Source: Helianthus annuus
Lineage: Eukaryota; Streptophyta; Magnoliopsida; Asterales; Asteraceae
Assembly (NCBI RefSeq): GCF_002127325.2
Contig: NC_035436.2
Location: forward strand, 15,845,194 to 15,909,193
Direction of reading: 5' to 3'
Length of the DNA stretch: 64,000 nucleotides
Shown piece by piece: positions 43,889 through 55,182 of the stretch (its first letter is position 1; the number at the start of each line of letters is the position of its first letter). The translations under genes were made by a program, and so were the position numbers. The notes under the pieces were generated by a model. That model had not been told where the DNA came from, did not search any database, and saw nothing but the letters and a program-made list of their open reading frames with translations.

Positions 43889-45257
43889 TAAAACAACCCT
43901 AACGTGAACCGAAACTCTCATAATTTTTCCGACATCCTAAAATATTTAAAATATCCCAAAATGTCTTGAAATACACCCCGTATGTGAAAACCGAGCCTGA
44001 AATATAACATAACATTAAAAATAAAGAAAAAAACAAAGAAAATAGGGTTCAGGCGGGCCGCGTAAGGTCTCACTTAACCTTTACGCGGGCCGCGACAGCT
44101 TGATGATCAGGCGAGCCCCGGTGCGGCCACGTGTCAGCATCGTGTCAAGCCTAGTGGTGATCCGGACAAGCTACGCGTTGACCTAGCTTTGACGCGGGCC
44201 GCGTAAGCCTTGTGCTTATTTTACGCGGGCCGCGAGAGACTCAAGTTTTAGCCCTATATAAGAAGGCCTCAGGATTTCATTTCCGATCGTTCAAACTTTC
44301 TTTTCTTTTTCTCAAAATTAAATAGCGGGCATTATACTCGAGTCTTATACCCCCTAAATAGCGAGGTTCTGCTACGATGTAAGTATTATAACCCCTGGAG
44401 ACGTATTAGATACTCTGCCCGATTGATCTAGGGTTCCGTAATAGCTGTCGTGGTTCTGCCCGACGTAGTCGTTGGAATGCCGTCTCGGGGAGGGTATTAC
44501 TAATGTTAAAATGGGTTATTATACTAACACACGTGCATTTGTGTAATTTATAGATTAGCACCAGGAAACCCTAAAGGATAATCTAAAACAGCAATGTGAG
44601 TAATCTCCTTTTTATAAACAATTTTACAAAACCTTAATTATTTTACAATGCAATTTAGCAGTGATTGAGTCTTTGTAATTCTTCAATTACTGCCGGTATT
44701 ATGGGGTTTTGTATACATTACTTGATAACTTTCACAATTGGACAACGAGTTAGCCAATGTGTGATATGACCATAGCCACAGATACGATCGAGTGGCAAGT
44801 ACTAAATGAGTAATTGTGTAGATATAAACATTGTAATCGCTCTCAATACTGTTTAAATTGATAGCAGTTTTCTTGATTAAACTGGGATTCACTCACCAGT
44901 ATTTCCCACTGACAAATGTTTTTAAAACGCGTTTCAGGTAACACAATGTGAAAGCCAATTGGAAGCCAGCTGGACAGCACTGAAGGCTTGGAAAACTGGC
45001 TATAAAAGTTACCTAAATAAAAGAAAGTGTTTATTTCAATAAAATGGGATTTATCCCTATAAATCAGTTTATAATAAAAACTTGGGTTTTACCCGTATGT
45101 TTAAATGTTATAAAATGAGGTAGTTTACTCTGATAAAATATTTCCTAACTACGGTCCTGATGAAAATTTCCGCTGCCAAATTAGTTAATAACGCGATACC
45201 ACCAAAACTGGCTCGCGGCCGCCCGTTCCTGGGGATTAGGGATCGGGGGCTATGACA
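43889..45257 (+). repeat. Element C 3' LTR
   Basis: 1,369 bp. Begins TAAAACAACCC (TG changed to TA relative to E) and ends CTATGACA. U3 has four GC-rich palindromic boxes in two pairs (44053-44066 with 44080-44094; 44192-44207 with 44220-44234) and a TATATAAG box at about 44255-44262. Confidence 0.9.
44192..44234. promoter_or_regulatory. Paired palindromic boxes upstream of TATA in C 3' LTR
   Basis: ACGCGGGCCGCGTAAG and TTTACGCGGGCCGCG are halves or wholes of the palindrome TTACGCGGSCCGCGTAA in opposite order, with the TATA box about 20 bases further. A similar pair lies at 44053-44094. Confidence 0.65.
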
Positions 45258-45488
45258 GAAGGTGTATCTACCATAATGTTTTTGTGCTTACCAAAAGAAA
45301 TTGCACGCACTTTGTAAGAAAAAACACAAAAATAATAGAAACTTTGTTGTTTATTCATGGATAAGGCGCAGAGGTCGTACAAAGTCTATTAAAATAATTA
45401 CATGGGACTTAACTTACTATAGTCCTTGCTGAGAATTTGATAAACTATGGAGCTTGTTTAATTTGCAAGGAGACTATAAGACTGCTAC

Positions 45489-46894
45489 TCAATTCTTCGG
45501 TTTTTTACTCGGGCCCTCGTCGCCACGAGTGATTTGTTTGATCTCTTTGCGCACATTTTGTAAGAGGTGAGTAAGCTCAGCGCTCTTAAGCGCTTTCTCG
45601 ATTTCGGTGCGCAAAGAGATACAGTTATTAGTAGTATGCCCGTTTTCTTTGTGATAATCACAATATTGACTTGGGTCTTGGCCGTGCTTGTTCTTCATAG
45701 GTGGAGGTTCTTTAAACTGGTAATCCTCCGCACTTAGTACTTCTGCGGGAGTTTTAGTCAGGGGGGTCCATTGTCTCTCCTTGTTTTCTGGTTTAGCTTC
45801 TTTATGGGCATTGAGTTTATTGATTGTAGCTCGTGCATCTTCAGAGGAGTAGTTTCCCGAGTCGCGCCGGTTCTTTTTGTACTTCTTCCCGTTGCTTGAG
45901 CCCAAATCTGCTGGGCGATTGTGTGGCGGTGGCGGTCTGTTGGTGCTAAGATTTTTCTCAGTCTGGGCATAGACCTTAGCTGCCGCCATTAATTTTTCCC
46001 AACTTTTTGGGAGTCCTTCTGTTCCGGACAAGACTTTTATCATGTCGTCGCATCTGACGGTATATCTAAATTGGGCTCGGATCAGGTGCTTGTGTACGTC
46101 TCCAATTTCGAGTACCTCTTTGTTATAACGAGTAGTCTTCTAAACTTTCATCATCACGGCGCCAGATATTCATTATGTCCACCGTATCGTGGATAGATCG
46201 CCTTTGCTGGCTGAAGTGTACTAAAAACTTCTTGCGCAAGTCTACCCATGACGTGATTTTCCCCTCGGGCAAGTTGTCAAACCAGAGCCTTGCGGTGCCT
46301 GTAAGGGTTTGAACAAAGAGGTGACACCACATTGGTAAACCGCGCGGGGTCTACATTTGTTGTAGTTCGGTTGTAACTGACTAAACACACTTGCACTTTC
46401 TCCTTCATGGTAGGTTCTATCATATTCCCTGGTATGGGTGTCCTGTGACGGGTCCAACCTAGTGTGAACTGACTGACGACGATGAGGATGAGATTCATCC
46501 TGATATTCTCTTCGGCGAATCTGACTGGGTATACTCGTATCTCGATGGAGATCTAGAGTAAACCTCGATATCTTCAATCTGGACTTGTGATGGTCCGTCA
46601 TGTTGAGAAACATGAGGTACCGATGGTGCCCTTGCACGGGATACAGGCCTTCGTGATTGGGTTTGGGGAATAGTTTGTGCACAAAGTTGTGCATACACAG
46701 CATTCAATGCCCCCTGAGATCTGACATACCAGGAGATTGGGGTCTCTCCTAGGGGCAGAATTGAGCTTACAGGGATCTCGGGCTGTACCCCTGGGGTGAC
46801 AGGTTCGTTTGGATGGTTACCAATGAACTGTAGTTAATTGTTAACGAAATTTGGCTGAGGGCCATTTTGATGGTGATTTGAGGTTTCTTCCATT
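45489..46894 (-). pseudogene. J gag, several broken frames
   Basis: Starts at ATG 46894 (MEETSNHHQNGPQPNFVNN, then a TAA). It continues through ALNAVYAQLCAQTIPQ, a shifted Gag core (FVQTLTGTARLWFDNLP and FLVHFSQQRRS, DDESLEDY at 46332-46123) and a last open part (46043-45489) with MAAAKVYAQTEKN and the zinc motif CDYHKENGHTTNNC (C-X2-H-X4-H-X4-C) followed by LRTEIEKALKSAELTHLLQ. That motif and flank are typical of Tat-lineage Gag. At least three shifts or stops. The Gag would coat RNA; no longer functional. Confidence 0.82.
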
Positions 46895-46953
46895 TACAAA
46901 TGGAAACAACAAAGTGAATCAAAAACGAGAAAAAACGGATGAAACAGAGAAAT

Positions 46954-46966
46954 CGGTGGGCGCCAA
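46954..46966 (-). other. Primer binding site of element J
   Basis: TTGGCGCCCACCG on the minus strand abuts the LTR. TGGCGCC-type sites are usual in Tat-lineage elements and complement a tRNA other than initiator Met. Confidence 0.7.
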
Positions 46967-47432
46967 TGAAGAAACACTGGTTAAATGACCGGAATCAGAT
47001 AAACCAGGGGGTTAGGTTCTGCATAAAGAGGGTTGGTTTCTTCTCGTTCGACTTAGGAGAATGGATCTCCTTCTCTTTCCGACAGCTGCAAAACAGACAC
47101 TGTTAGACTCACCACGGGGAGAATGGGGGTTCTCTCCGTGACCACCCTCTGGCGTGAGAATAAGTATCGGTATTTGAGAAAGAAGAAGTATAAGTGAAGT
47201 GGATGTAAGTTGAAGTTTGTACCTGAATTACCTGAATTAAAGCGGGAGTGTTTGCTGGGATTTTCATCCCCGTTTGTTACGGAGAGAGGAGCAAGGATTT
47301 GTTAGTTTCCTTTTGGCGCGCCGATGTTGCTTGTTTTTGTTCTAAGTTCTCTTTGTGGGACCAGTGCGCGGCCGCGCAAGGTCTAAAGAGGGTTAAAAGA
47401 CGAGGTTGTTGTATGGTCACAAGCACTTAACA
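46967..47432 (-). repeat. Element J 5' LTR
   Basis: 466 bp. On the minus strand it starts TGTTAAGTGCTTG and ends TTTCTTCA. Boundaries are inferred from the PBS and TG...CA only, as no second copy is in the window. Confidence 0.55.
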
Positions 47433-47437
47433 CGAGG

Positions 47438-48650
47438 TTTTTGGGACCTTACCCCTTCACCGACACTCAAGTCTTGGATGTTCTTAGACGTTATTTTCCT
47501 TTTCTTGTAATAAACATAAATCATCTAATATTTTCCGTTCTTGTCAACTGTCAAACAGTAAACGTTTACCATTTTACTCGTCAAATTCTTTTACATTTGC
47601 ACCATTTGATATCATACACTATGACCTTTGGACATCTCCTGTTACAAGTCAAACAGGATACAAATATTATATAGTCTTGATATATAATTTTCGCCTTTTG
47701 TTTGGGTCTACCACTTAAAATACAAATCCGAAACATTTTCCATATTTGTCAAATTTAACCGCCTCATATCCACACAATTTAACCGAAATATAAAACATTC
47801 AAATGTGATCTTGGCGGCGAATTCGACAATAACGCCTTCAAGACTTTTTCCATCCAACACGGCCTCCTCTTTCATTTTTCATGCCCTCAAACTTCTTCAC
47901 AAAACGGTCGTGCAGAGCGCATGATACGTCGCCTCAATGACGTCATTCGTGCCCTTCTCATTCACTCCCACCTCCCACCCAGTTTTTGGGTAGAAGCCCT
48001 ACACACCGTAGCCTATCTTCACAATATTCTTCATTTCTCCCCACAAAAGGCCTAAACTTCTTTACCCAACTTTTGCCCTCTACCTTCGTCATCCCACATA
48101 TGACCACCTTTGGGTGTTCGATTGCGCCTGCTACCCGAACTCGTCGGCTACTCAACCTCACAAACTTCACACCCGCTCTACCCGATGCATTTTCCTTGGC
48201 TACCCACTATATTTTCGTGGATACCAGTGTTTTGACCCCACGACCGGGAAAGTGTCTATTTCCCGGCACGTCACCTTTGACGAATCGGTCTTCCCTTATA
48301 CCATCCCAACACCCACCTCCTCTTATCAATTCCTTGACGATACCCCCCTCGGCTTCACCTTCACTAGACCCGTGGGACAATCTACTCCCACTCAACCATC
48401 CGCACCTAAGCCCACAACCACCACTCCTTTCCGATTCACCTATTCTCGTCATACTCGACCACCACTAAATCCACCACCTTACTCGGCCCACTCACCACTT
48501 CCACCTAAGGGTAACCCGACCCACTCCTCAGCCCACACCCCACCTGCTCCCACCTCCCCTGACCGGCCCAACCTCTCTTCGGGACCCACTTCTGCTGCTG
48601 GGCCCTCTACGGCCTCACAACAGCAGCCTGTACCCATGACCTGACTACTC
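47438..48650 (+). pseudogene. H integrase
   Basis: Many shifts. Recognisable: TQVLDVLRRYF (pre-integrase), SCQLSNSKRLPFYSSN, APFDIIHYDLWTSPVTS with the first Asp (about 47600-47650), CDLGGEFDNNAF (47798-47833) with second Asp, QNGRAERMIRRLNDVIRALL with the Glu (47900-47960), FWVEALHTVAYLHNIL, then VFDCACYPN, LHTRSTRCIFLGY and a Pro/Thr-rich linker (48300-48640). Frames change at least at about 47505, 47690, 48045 and 48110. Confidence 0.85.
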
Positions 48651-50240
48651 TCCACACACCCCATGGCCACCAGATCCAAAACCGGGTCCCTTAAGCCTCC
48701 CCACTACAACCTTCATACCTCCACTATCTCTCCTGTCCCGAAAACATACAACCAGGCCTTTACCGACCCGAACTATATGCACGCAATGTAGGCTGAATTT
48801 ACTGCTTTACAAGAAAACGAGACGTGGGATTTGGTTCCACGACCAGTTGATAGTCCGGTCATTCGGTGTATGTGGCTGTTTCGCCACAAATTTAAATCTC
48901 AAGGTACACTCGAGAGGTATAAAGCACGGTTAGTTGTTAATGGGAAATCTCAAACCGTGGGGGTTGACTGTGATGACACATTTAGTCCGTTTGTTAAACT
49001 GGCTACCATCAGAACGGTCTTGTCACTGGCGGTCTCCAGATCGTGCCTATTCATCAGTTAGACGTCAAAAAGGCTTTTCTCCATGACCACTTTAATGAGA
49101 CCATGTTTCTGCACCAGTCACCAGGGTTCGTTGATAAACGGTACCAGGTTTTGTTTGCAGGTTGAAAAAGTCCTTGTACGAACTTAAACAGGCCCCCCCG
49201 AGCATGGTATACACGCTTTGCCAATTTTATTTTATCTCATGGTTTCACAGCAGTGCGTGCGATAATTCCCTGTTTATTTACAGCAAGGGTCATGAGATTG
49301 CATATCTGTTATTATATGTTGATGATATAGTTTTGACAGCTTCTTCAGATAGCTTCATGCAACACATCATTCATACACTCTCAAGGGAGTTTGCAACGAC
49401 TGATTTGGGTCAGTTGCATCATTTTTTAGGCATTAAAGTCACCCGCACCGCTTCGGGTTTGTTTTTTATCAGGCACAATATGCTAAAGAGATTATTCAGT
49501 GGGCCTCCATGGAATCCTATAAACCTTGTGCTACTCCAGTGGATCTGTCTTCCAAGTTAGGTGCCACAGATGGCCCGCTATTTCATGATCCAACATTGTA
49601 TCGCAGTCTTACCGGTGCTCTTCAGTACCTTACCTTTACACGTCGAGACATCTCCTACGCAGTACAGCAGGTCTGCTTATTTATGCATGAGCCTCATGAT
49701 CCTCATTATGCGTTCATGAAACGCATCCTGCGATACATTCAAGGGACGATAGATTATGGTATACGTATGGTAAAATCTCCTACCCAGTCTCTTGTTGCAT
49801 ACTCTGATGCTGACTGGGGAGGATGTCCAGATTCTCGGCGATCCACTAGTGGTTACTGTGTCTTCCTCGGTAACAATTTACTCTCATGGTCTTCTAAGCG
49901 ACAACCTATAGTGTCCCGATCTAGTGCAGAGGCCGAATATCGAGGAGTCACCAATGTTGTTGCCATGCTTACTTGGATCCGTAACTTATTGCTGGAACTA
50001 CGAGTTCCTCTCATTCACGCTTCGGCAGTCTACTGCAACAATGTTTCGGCCGTCTACCTATCTAATAATCCAGTTCAGCATCAGCGTACTAAGCATATTG
50101 AAATAGATATCCATTTTGTTCGTGAAAAGGTTCTCCTTGGACATGTTCGGGTATTACATGTTCCTGCCCATTTCAATACGCTGACATCTTCACCAAGGGA
50201 CTCTCACATCAACTGTTTCAGTCCTTCCGATCCAGTTTGA
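48651..50240 (+). pseudogene. H reverse transcriptase and RNase H
   Basis: RT entry (FTALQENETWDLVPRPVD, CMWLFRHKFKSQGTLERYKARLV), QLDVKKAFLH in a shifted frame at 49057, SLYELKQAP, the catalytic box YVDD in LLLYVDDIVLTASS (49310-49350), LGQLHHFLGIKVTR, then from 49509 SYKPCATPVDLSSKLG, YRSLTGALQYLTFTRRDI, RNase H YSDADWGGCPDSRRSTSGYC (49801-49860), SRSSAEAEYRGV and HIEIDIHFVREKV. Four or more frame changes or stops. Catalytic residues remain visible. Confidence 0.88.
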
Positions 50241-50275
50241 CCATTGGACCATTGACCGCTCAAACTGTGGGGGAG

Positions 50276-50430
50276 TATTAGCTGAGATTGATTGAGTTTC
50301 TATATTTACGATATTGTATTATGGTTATGATTTGTATTTCCTTGTACAGAGATTAGGTCTGATCCCTATATAATGGGATCGTATTCGTATGATTCATTCA
50401 GAAATATACAATTCCATAATACTTTTAAAT
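50276..50430 (+). repeat. Element H 3' LTR (right end uncertain)
   Basis: Preceded by the polypurine tract GTGGGGGAG. Starts TATTAGCTGAG, contains TATATAATGG near 50375 and ends around 50430, possibly truncated. No second copy in the window to fix the end. Confidence 0.55.
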
Positions 50431-50479
50431 AGTTGCAGTAAACCAAAAAAAACATGTTTTCTATTTATATAATTCTATA

Positions 50480-50606
50480 TATTAGACTATGTCGTTTAAT
50501 TATAATATAGTTTAGGGTATCTAAGTGTAATTCATACTTCTATATATTTAGATGTAATCTTCATAATTATTGAATCAATACAATTACCTTTCTCATTACG
50601 TTAATT
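50480..50606 (+). repeat. Element I 5' LTR
   Basis: 127 bp, TATTAGACTATG...ACGTTAATT. The ends are not TG...CA but both copies and the TSD agree on them. Confidence 0.88.
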
Positions 50607-50619
50607 TGGTATCAGAGCC
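50607..50619 (+). other. Primer binding site of element I (tRNA-iMet)
   Basis: TGGTATCAGAGCC directly after the LTR with no spacer. Confidence 0.93.
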
Positions 50620-50713
50620 AAATCTGGGCTCTAACCTAATCTCCCCTGCCACCTTCTTCTTCCTCCCTACCGTAACCTAAAAATCATTCAAAACAGCCAA
50701 TCGCAAGAAAATC

Positions 50714-51533
50714 ATGGCTGCCATAATCGCCTTCACCAACCAAGAGAAAACCACCCACAACACTCATAAATTTGCTTTCACTCTGAAACCCAAAAACTAT
50801 GGATATTGGCGATCCATGATTGAATCGTTTCTTAAATCAAATAATCTTTTTGGTTATGTTGATGGAACAATACCATGTCCTGAACAAAAGGTTACCAATG
50901 GAGCCAACACCACCGATAACCCCAGTTACACCCCATGGATCTCAAACGATGCTCACATCCGAAACCTAATCATAACCACTGTGTCTAAAGATTCCTACCA
51001 GCATGTTCATGGTAAATACTCTCGTGAGGTTTGGCTCTCTGTAGAACAGGCCTATGCACCTCCTACAGCCTCCCATGAATTCACCCTCAAAAATCAACTA
51101 CAACGAATTACTCAATGTGGCGATGAAAAACCGGTCGATTATCTTTCACGGGTACAAGAATACTCTACTGCCTTGGCAAATATTGGACAACAGGTAAAAG
51201 ATAAAGATCGTTATGCATACTATTGCAAGGTTAAGAGAAGAGTACAATGGTCTTAAATCCAATTTATTGGCTTGTTCTCCTCCAATCTCCTTCAACGAGA
51301 TTCATGCTTTTTTCTGTGATCATGATTATCTCATTACCACCACACTAAACACCAAGCCTCAAGCCTTCCTTGCTGCCTCTAACCAACTAGGCCTTCTCGG
51401 CCCCTACTCCTCATCTCCGCAACCACAGCCCCCACCTTCTCACCACTTCTCGGCTGCCAATACCTCACCAAATCAGCCAACTATTGATCAATTACAACAA
51501 TAGATTCATAATCTTCTGTTATTGACTTCTTAA
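50714..51533 (+). pseudogene. I gag
   Basis: From ATG 50714: MAAIIAFTNQEKTTHN, then copia Gag core (LKPKNYGYWRSMIESFL, PSYTPWISNDAHIRNLI, VHGKYSREVWLSVEQAYAP, LQRITQCGDEKPVDYLSRVQ). A shift near 51215-51230 moves to the frame reading IARLREEYNGLKSNLLA and FCDHDYLITTTLNTKPQA, which ends at TAG (51501-51503) and TAA (51531-51533). The zinc knuckle further on (51741-51780, CNRCGIGHIPSQR) has lost its last Cys. Confidence 0.88.
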
Positions 51534-53546
51534 ATGGGCCAGCAAACTTCCATGTCTTCAACTCCTTGGGCTTTTTATGGTTCTCGGTCTTATAATAATA
51601 CTCGTGGTGGTAGGAACTCTCGTGGTTACCAACATGGAAATTCACGTGGTGGTTTTAATCCGCGACCTCGAGATAACGGTGGTCCACGTCAATTTTCATG
51701 GGCTTCGACTCAAAACATGGTTTATGGTCATTGTAATCGTTGTGGAATTGGACATATACCCTCACAACGTCCCAATCAGCCGCCTCAGTCATGTCCTGCA
51801 CCTCAAGCCAATTATGCAGCATATTCGGTTCCTGCTTCTTCTTCTGGCACTGCTTGGAAACCTGACACTGGTGCCTCTCATCATGCTACTCCAGATCTAT
51901 CGAGCCTAGACAATCCTGAGGCATATTATGGTAACAATTCTTTACTTGTTGGTAATGGTAAAACTATCCCTATTCTTCATGTTGGTTCTTCAAAAATCCA
52001 CTCATCCAACAAAATTTTTCACTTAACTAATATTCTTCATGAACCTGAATTAAAACAAAATCTTTTATCGGTTCAAAAATTCTGTCTTGATAACGATGTT
52101 TTCTTTGAGTTTCACTCCTCTTATTTTGTTGTGAAGGACGAATCTACACGCACTACCCTCCTTACGGGCCCCAGTGAGCAAGGATTGTACTTTATCCATC
52201 TTCCACAACTCAAGTCTCTACCCAAGGTTGTTTTCACTGCTGTCAAAGCTTCTTCGAAGATTTGGCATCAACGTTTGGGACATCCTCATGCTCAAGTTTT
52301 TAATTCTATTGTTTCTTATTGTTCTTTACCAGTTTCGGACAAATTATCAAACAATTTATGTTCTTCTTGTCAATTCGGAAAATCTACAAAATTATCTTTG
52401 AATGATTCTACTTTTCGTAGCCATAATATCTTAGATCTTGTGTATTGTGATGTTTGGGGTCCTTCGCCTGCACCCTCCTTTAATGGTCATCGTTATTTTT
52501 TATTATGTGTTGATCATTGCACACGTTATATGTGGATTTATCCTTTAATACAAAAATCTGATGTTCTTAACACATTAACCAATTTTATCAAAATGGTCGA
52601 ACGCCAATTTAGCACTAAACTCAAGAGTATCCAATCCGATTGGGGCGGGGGCGAATTTAGACCTCATTCCAACCTCTGTCACAACCTTGGTATTATTCAT
52701 CGACATTCTTGTCCACACATAAGCGAACAAAATGGTATTGTGGAACGTCGTCATCGTCATGTTGTCGAAACTGGTTTGTCTCTCATGGCTTAGTCTAATC
52801 TCCCTTAACGTATCTGGCATTTTGCCTTTGAAACTGTTGTGTATCTAATTAACCGGCTGCCCTCTCGTGTCTCCTCAAACAAATCTCCTTTTGAACATGT
52901 CTTCAAACATAAACCTGATTATTCTTTCCTAAGAGTTTTTGGGTCTTAGTGTTTTCCTTATCTTCGTCCGTACAATCGTCACAAAATTGAATTTCGTTCC
53001 ACTCCGTGTGTCTTTCTTGGCTACAGCCCATTTCACCATGGTTATCGGTGCTTTAACCCTTCTACTGAACGCATCTATATCGCATGTCATGTTCGTTTTA
53101 ATGAATACATTTTTCCTTATCAACCACCTTCTAACCCTTCTCCTTCCCCAGAACCATCTTCTCCACATATTTCTATCTTTCCCAATCCACCACCCGATTT
53201 TCCTTCTGAATCTAGCCAACCATCTACTCCCATCCAGCCAACTATCCCAACTTTTGACCCCAATCCACAATCACCAACTAATCCGCCACCATCACCACCT
53301 AATCTGCCACCTTCACCTCCTAATCCGCCACTATCACCACCTAATCCGCCACCTTCACCTCCTAATCCGCCGCCACCACCAGTTCAAAGAACCAGAACTC
53401 CTAATCTTCGACCCAATCCTAATCAATCAAATCGATACAATCCCGCTGCTTACACCGTTTCTACGTCCACTTCTCTTCCACTTGAACCAACTAGTTTTAG
53501 TATTGCTAATAAGTATGTTGAATGGCGCCATGCTATATCGACTGAA
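51534..53546 (+). pseudogene. I protease and integrase
   Basis: A single register through the region. Protease DTGASHH (about 51864-51884), pre-integrase IWHQRLGHPHAQVF and CSSCQFGKSTKL, integrase YCDVWGPSP (first Asp), IQSDWGGGEF (second Asp) and SEQNGIVERRHRHVVETGL (Glu). Then stops TAG 52791-52793, TAA near 52806 and TAG near 52947 interrupt NLP-RIWHFAFETVVYLINR and RVFGS-CFPYLRPY. A proline-rich linker with 24-base repeats (53280-53382, PPSPPN units) precedes RT. Each stop is one C-to-T step from a Gln codon that family members often have there. Confidence 0.9.
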
Positions 53547-55060
53547 ATGAATGCGCTTTATAGAAACGGGACGTGGATGCTTTTTCCTCCTGTACCTAAT
53601 GCTAACATTGTTGATTGTAAATGGGTTTATCGATTGAAAACAGGTGAAAATGGTAAAATCAGCAGGTACAAAGTCAGGCTTGTTGCCAAGGGCTTTCATC
53701 AACAACATGGTGTCGATTATCATGAGACTTTCAGCCCGGTCATCAAACATGCCACCATTCACACTGTGTTATCTTTGGCAGTAACAAATAAATGGCCTCT
53801 AAAGCAGTTGGATATTCAAACAGCCTTTTTACATGGTGATCTTGAGGAAACAGTTTATATGCGCCAACCTCCGGGTTTTGTGGATCCGGCAAAACCAAAT
53901 CATGTGTGTTTGTTGAACAAGTCCTTATATGGCCTAAAGCAGGCTCCTCGTGCATGGTTCAACAAACTCTCTATGGCTCTTCATCAGCTTGGGGTTTTAC
54001 GGGTCCAAAACGGATCCGTCACTGTTTATTCATCACTCAGCAGGCTCTCTTGTCTACTTGTTTATGTTGATGATATCATCATTACAGGTAATAATTCTAC
54101 AACAGTTGCACGGATCATTGAACAACTTAATTCGCTTTTTACTCTCACATATATGGGTCAATTACATTATTTTCTAGGTGTTGAAGTCATTCATAAAGGT
54201 CATAATCTACTTCTCTCACAATGAAAATATATTGGTGATATTCTACAATGGGCTGGCTTGGCGGAATGCAAACCAATTTCAACTCCTATGAGCATCTCCT
54301 CTGTTCTATTACTTGATGATAGCTCGCCACTTGTTGATCCCTCTAGGTATACACAAACAGTAGGTGCTCTTCATTATGTCACTCTCTCTCGCCCTGATAT
54401 TGCTTTTGCAGTAAACAAGGTTAGTCAGTTCATGCATGCTCCTATTGAAAATCACTGGGCTGAAGTTAAGCGTATACTACGTTATCTAAAGGGGACACTA
54501 AGCTTGGGCTTATGGATCCGCCATACGTCTGGTTATCGACTTCAAGCATTTACAGATTCTCATTGGTCCACTAATCTTCAGGCCTTCTCGGACTCTGACT
54601 GGGCTGGTTGCCCAATCGATCGTCGATCCATGGGGGGATTTGCTATCTACATAGGCACTAATCTGATTTCTTGGTCTGCTCGTAAACAGAAAGCTGTTTC
54701 TCGTTCCTCAACAGAATCTAAATACAAAGCCATTGCAGATACAATTGCAGAATTAATCTGGATTAAATCTCTTCTTCGAGAACTTGGTTTGAATAGTGAA
54801 GCCCAACATTATGGTGTGATAATCTTGGTGCTACTTATCTTTCTGCTAATCCAGTTTTCTGTGCCCGAACAAAGCATGTTGAAGTTGACTATCATTTTGT
54901 TCGTGAACAAGTTTCTCAGGGAAAGCTCAATGTCAAGTTTATTTCAACGGATGATCAAATAGTAGATATCTTCACAAAGCCTTTATCTTCTAAAAAATTT
55001 GAGTTTCTCAGATCCAAGTTACAGATTGCTACTCGCCCTGAAGTTGTGAGGGAATATTAG
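53547..55060 (+). pseudogene. I reverse transcriptase and RNase H
   Basis: Same register: MNALYRNGTWMLFPPV, CKWVYRLKTGENGKISRYK, LDIQTAFLHGDLEETVYMRQ, LYGLKQAPRAWFNKL, YVDD in LLVYVDDIIITGNN (54056-54097), MGQLHYFLGVEVI, TGA at 54222-54224 (family usually has Arg), KPISTPMSISS, RNase H with FSDSDWAGCPIDRRSMGG, SRSSTESKYKAIADT, then a shift near 54810 after which LWCDNLGATYLSANP and DIFTKPLSSKKFEFL end at TAG inside the 3' LTR. A 36-base tandem duplication (54541-54612) repeats the LQAFxDSxW RNase H block. Confidence 0.9.
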
Positions 55061-55182
55061 ACTATGTCGGTTTAATTATAATATAGTTTAGGGTATCTAA
55101 GTGTAATTCATACTTCTATATATTTAGATGTAATCTTCATAATTATTAAATCAATACAATTACCTTTCTCATTACGTTAATT
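55055..55182 (+). repeat. Element I 3' LTR
   Basis: 128 bp, same ends as the 5' copy, followed by CTATA. Confidence 0.9.

Larger units (their letters stand above)
22116..45257 (+). mobile_element. Element C: Tekay-type gypsy hosting elements E, F and a SINE
   Basis: One element split into pieces: truncated 5' LTR (22116-22854), PBS, 5' ORF (23004-23793 and 31261-31328), gag (31603-32133 then 39704 onward), pol (to 43851), PPT and 3' LTR (43889-45257). Reading frames continue across both the E and the F insertion points when one TSD copy is removed, which proves the pieces belong together. The two LTR parts differ at about 16 of 739 positions by eye (about 2.2 %), more than E and F, as expected for the host of both. 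The promoter part of its 5' LTR is gone. Confidence 0.9.
45258..47432 (-). mobile_element. Element J: Tat-like gypsy fragment with one LTR
   Basis: On the minus strand: a 5' LTR (46967-47432), PBS, broken gag (46894-45489) and 230 bases of following sequence up to the C LTR, where it is cut off. No pol is present. The gag zinc motif and non-Met PBS separate it from the Tekay elements and fit the Tat/Retand group of Ty3/gypsy. Confidence 0.65.
47433..50430 (+). mobile_element. Element H: 5'-truncated Ty1/copia
   Basis: Begins within the pre-integrase domain next to the J LTR and runs through integrase, RT and RNase H to a short 3' LTR. Domain order integrase before RT shows Ty1/copia. No gag or protease is left. 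Confidence 0.85.
50480..55182 (+). mobile_element. Element I: complete but inactive Ty1/copia
   Basis: 4,703 bp with 127- and 128-bp LTRs differing by one substitution and one insertion, TSD CTATA (50475-50479 and 55183-55187), PBS adjoining the 5' LTR, PPT GTGAGGGAA before the 3' LTR, and gag-protease-integrase-RT-RNase H in copia order. Most of pol lies in one frame with nonsense codons. Confidence 0.93.

Noticed and set aside
48207..48679. Minus-strand Gly/Ser-rich ORFs in element H
   Set aside because: Antisense of the Pro/Thr-rich copia linker.
53280..53390. Repeated CCACCTAATCCGCCA units as a CRISPR-like or satellite array
   Set aside because: They lie in frame between integrase and RT of a copia element and encode PPSPPN repeats, a normal type of linker.
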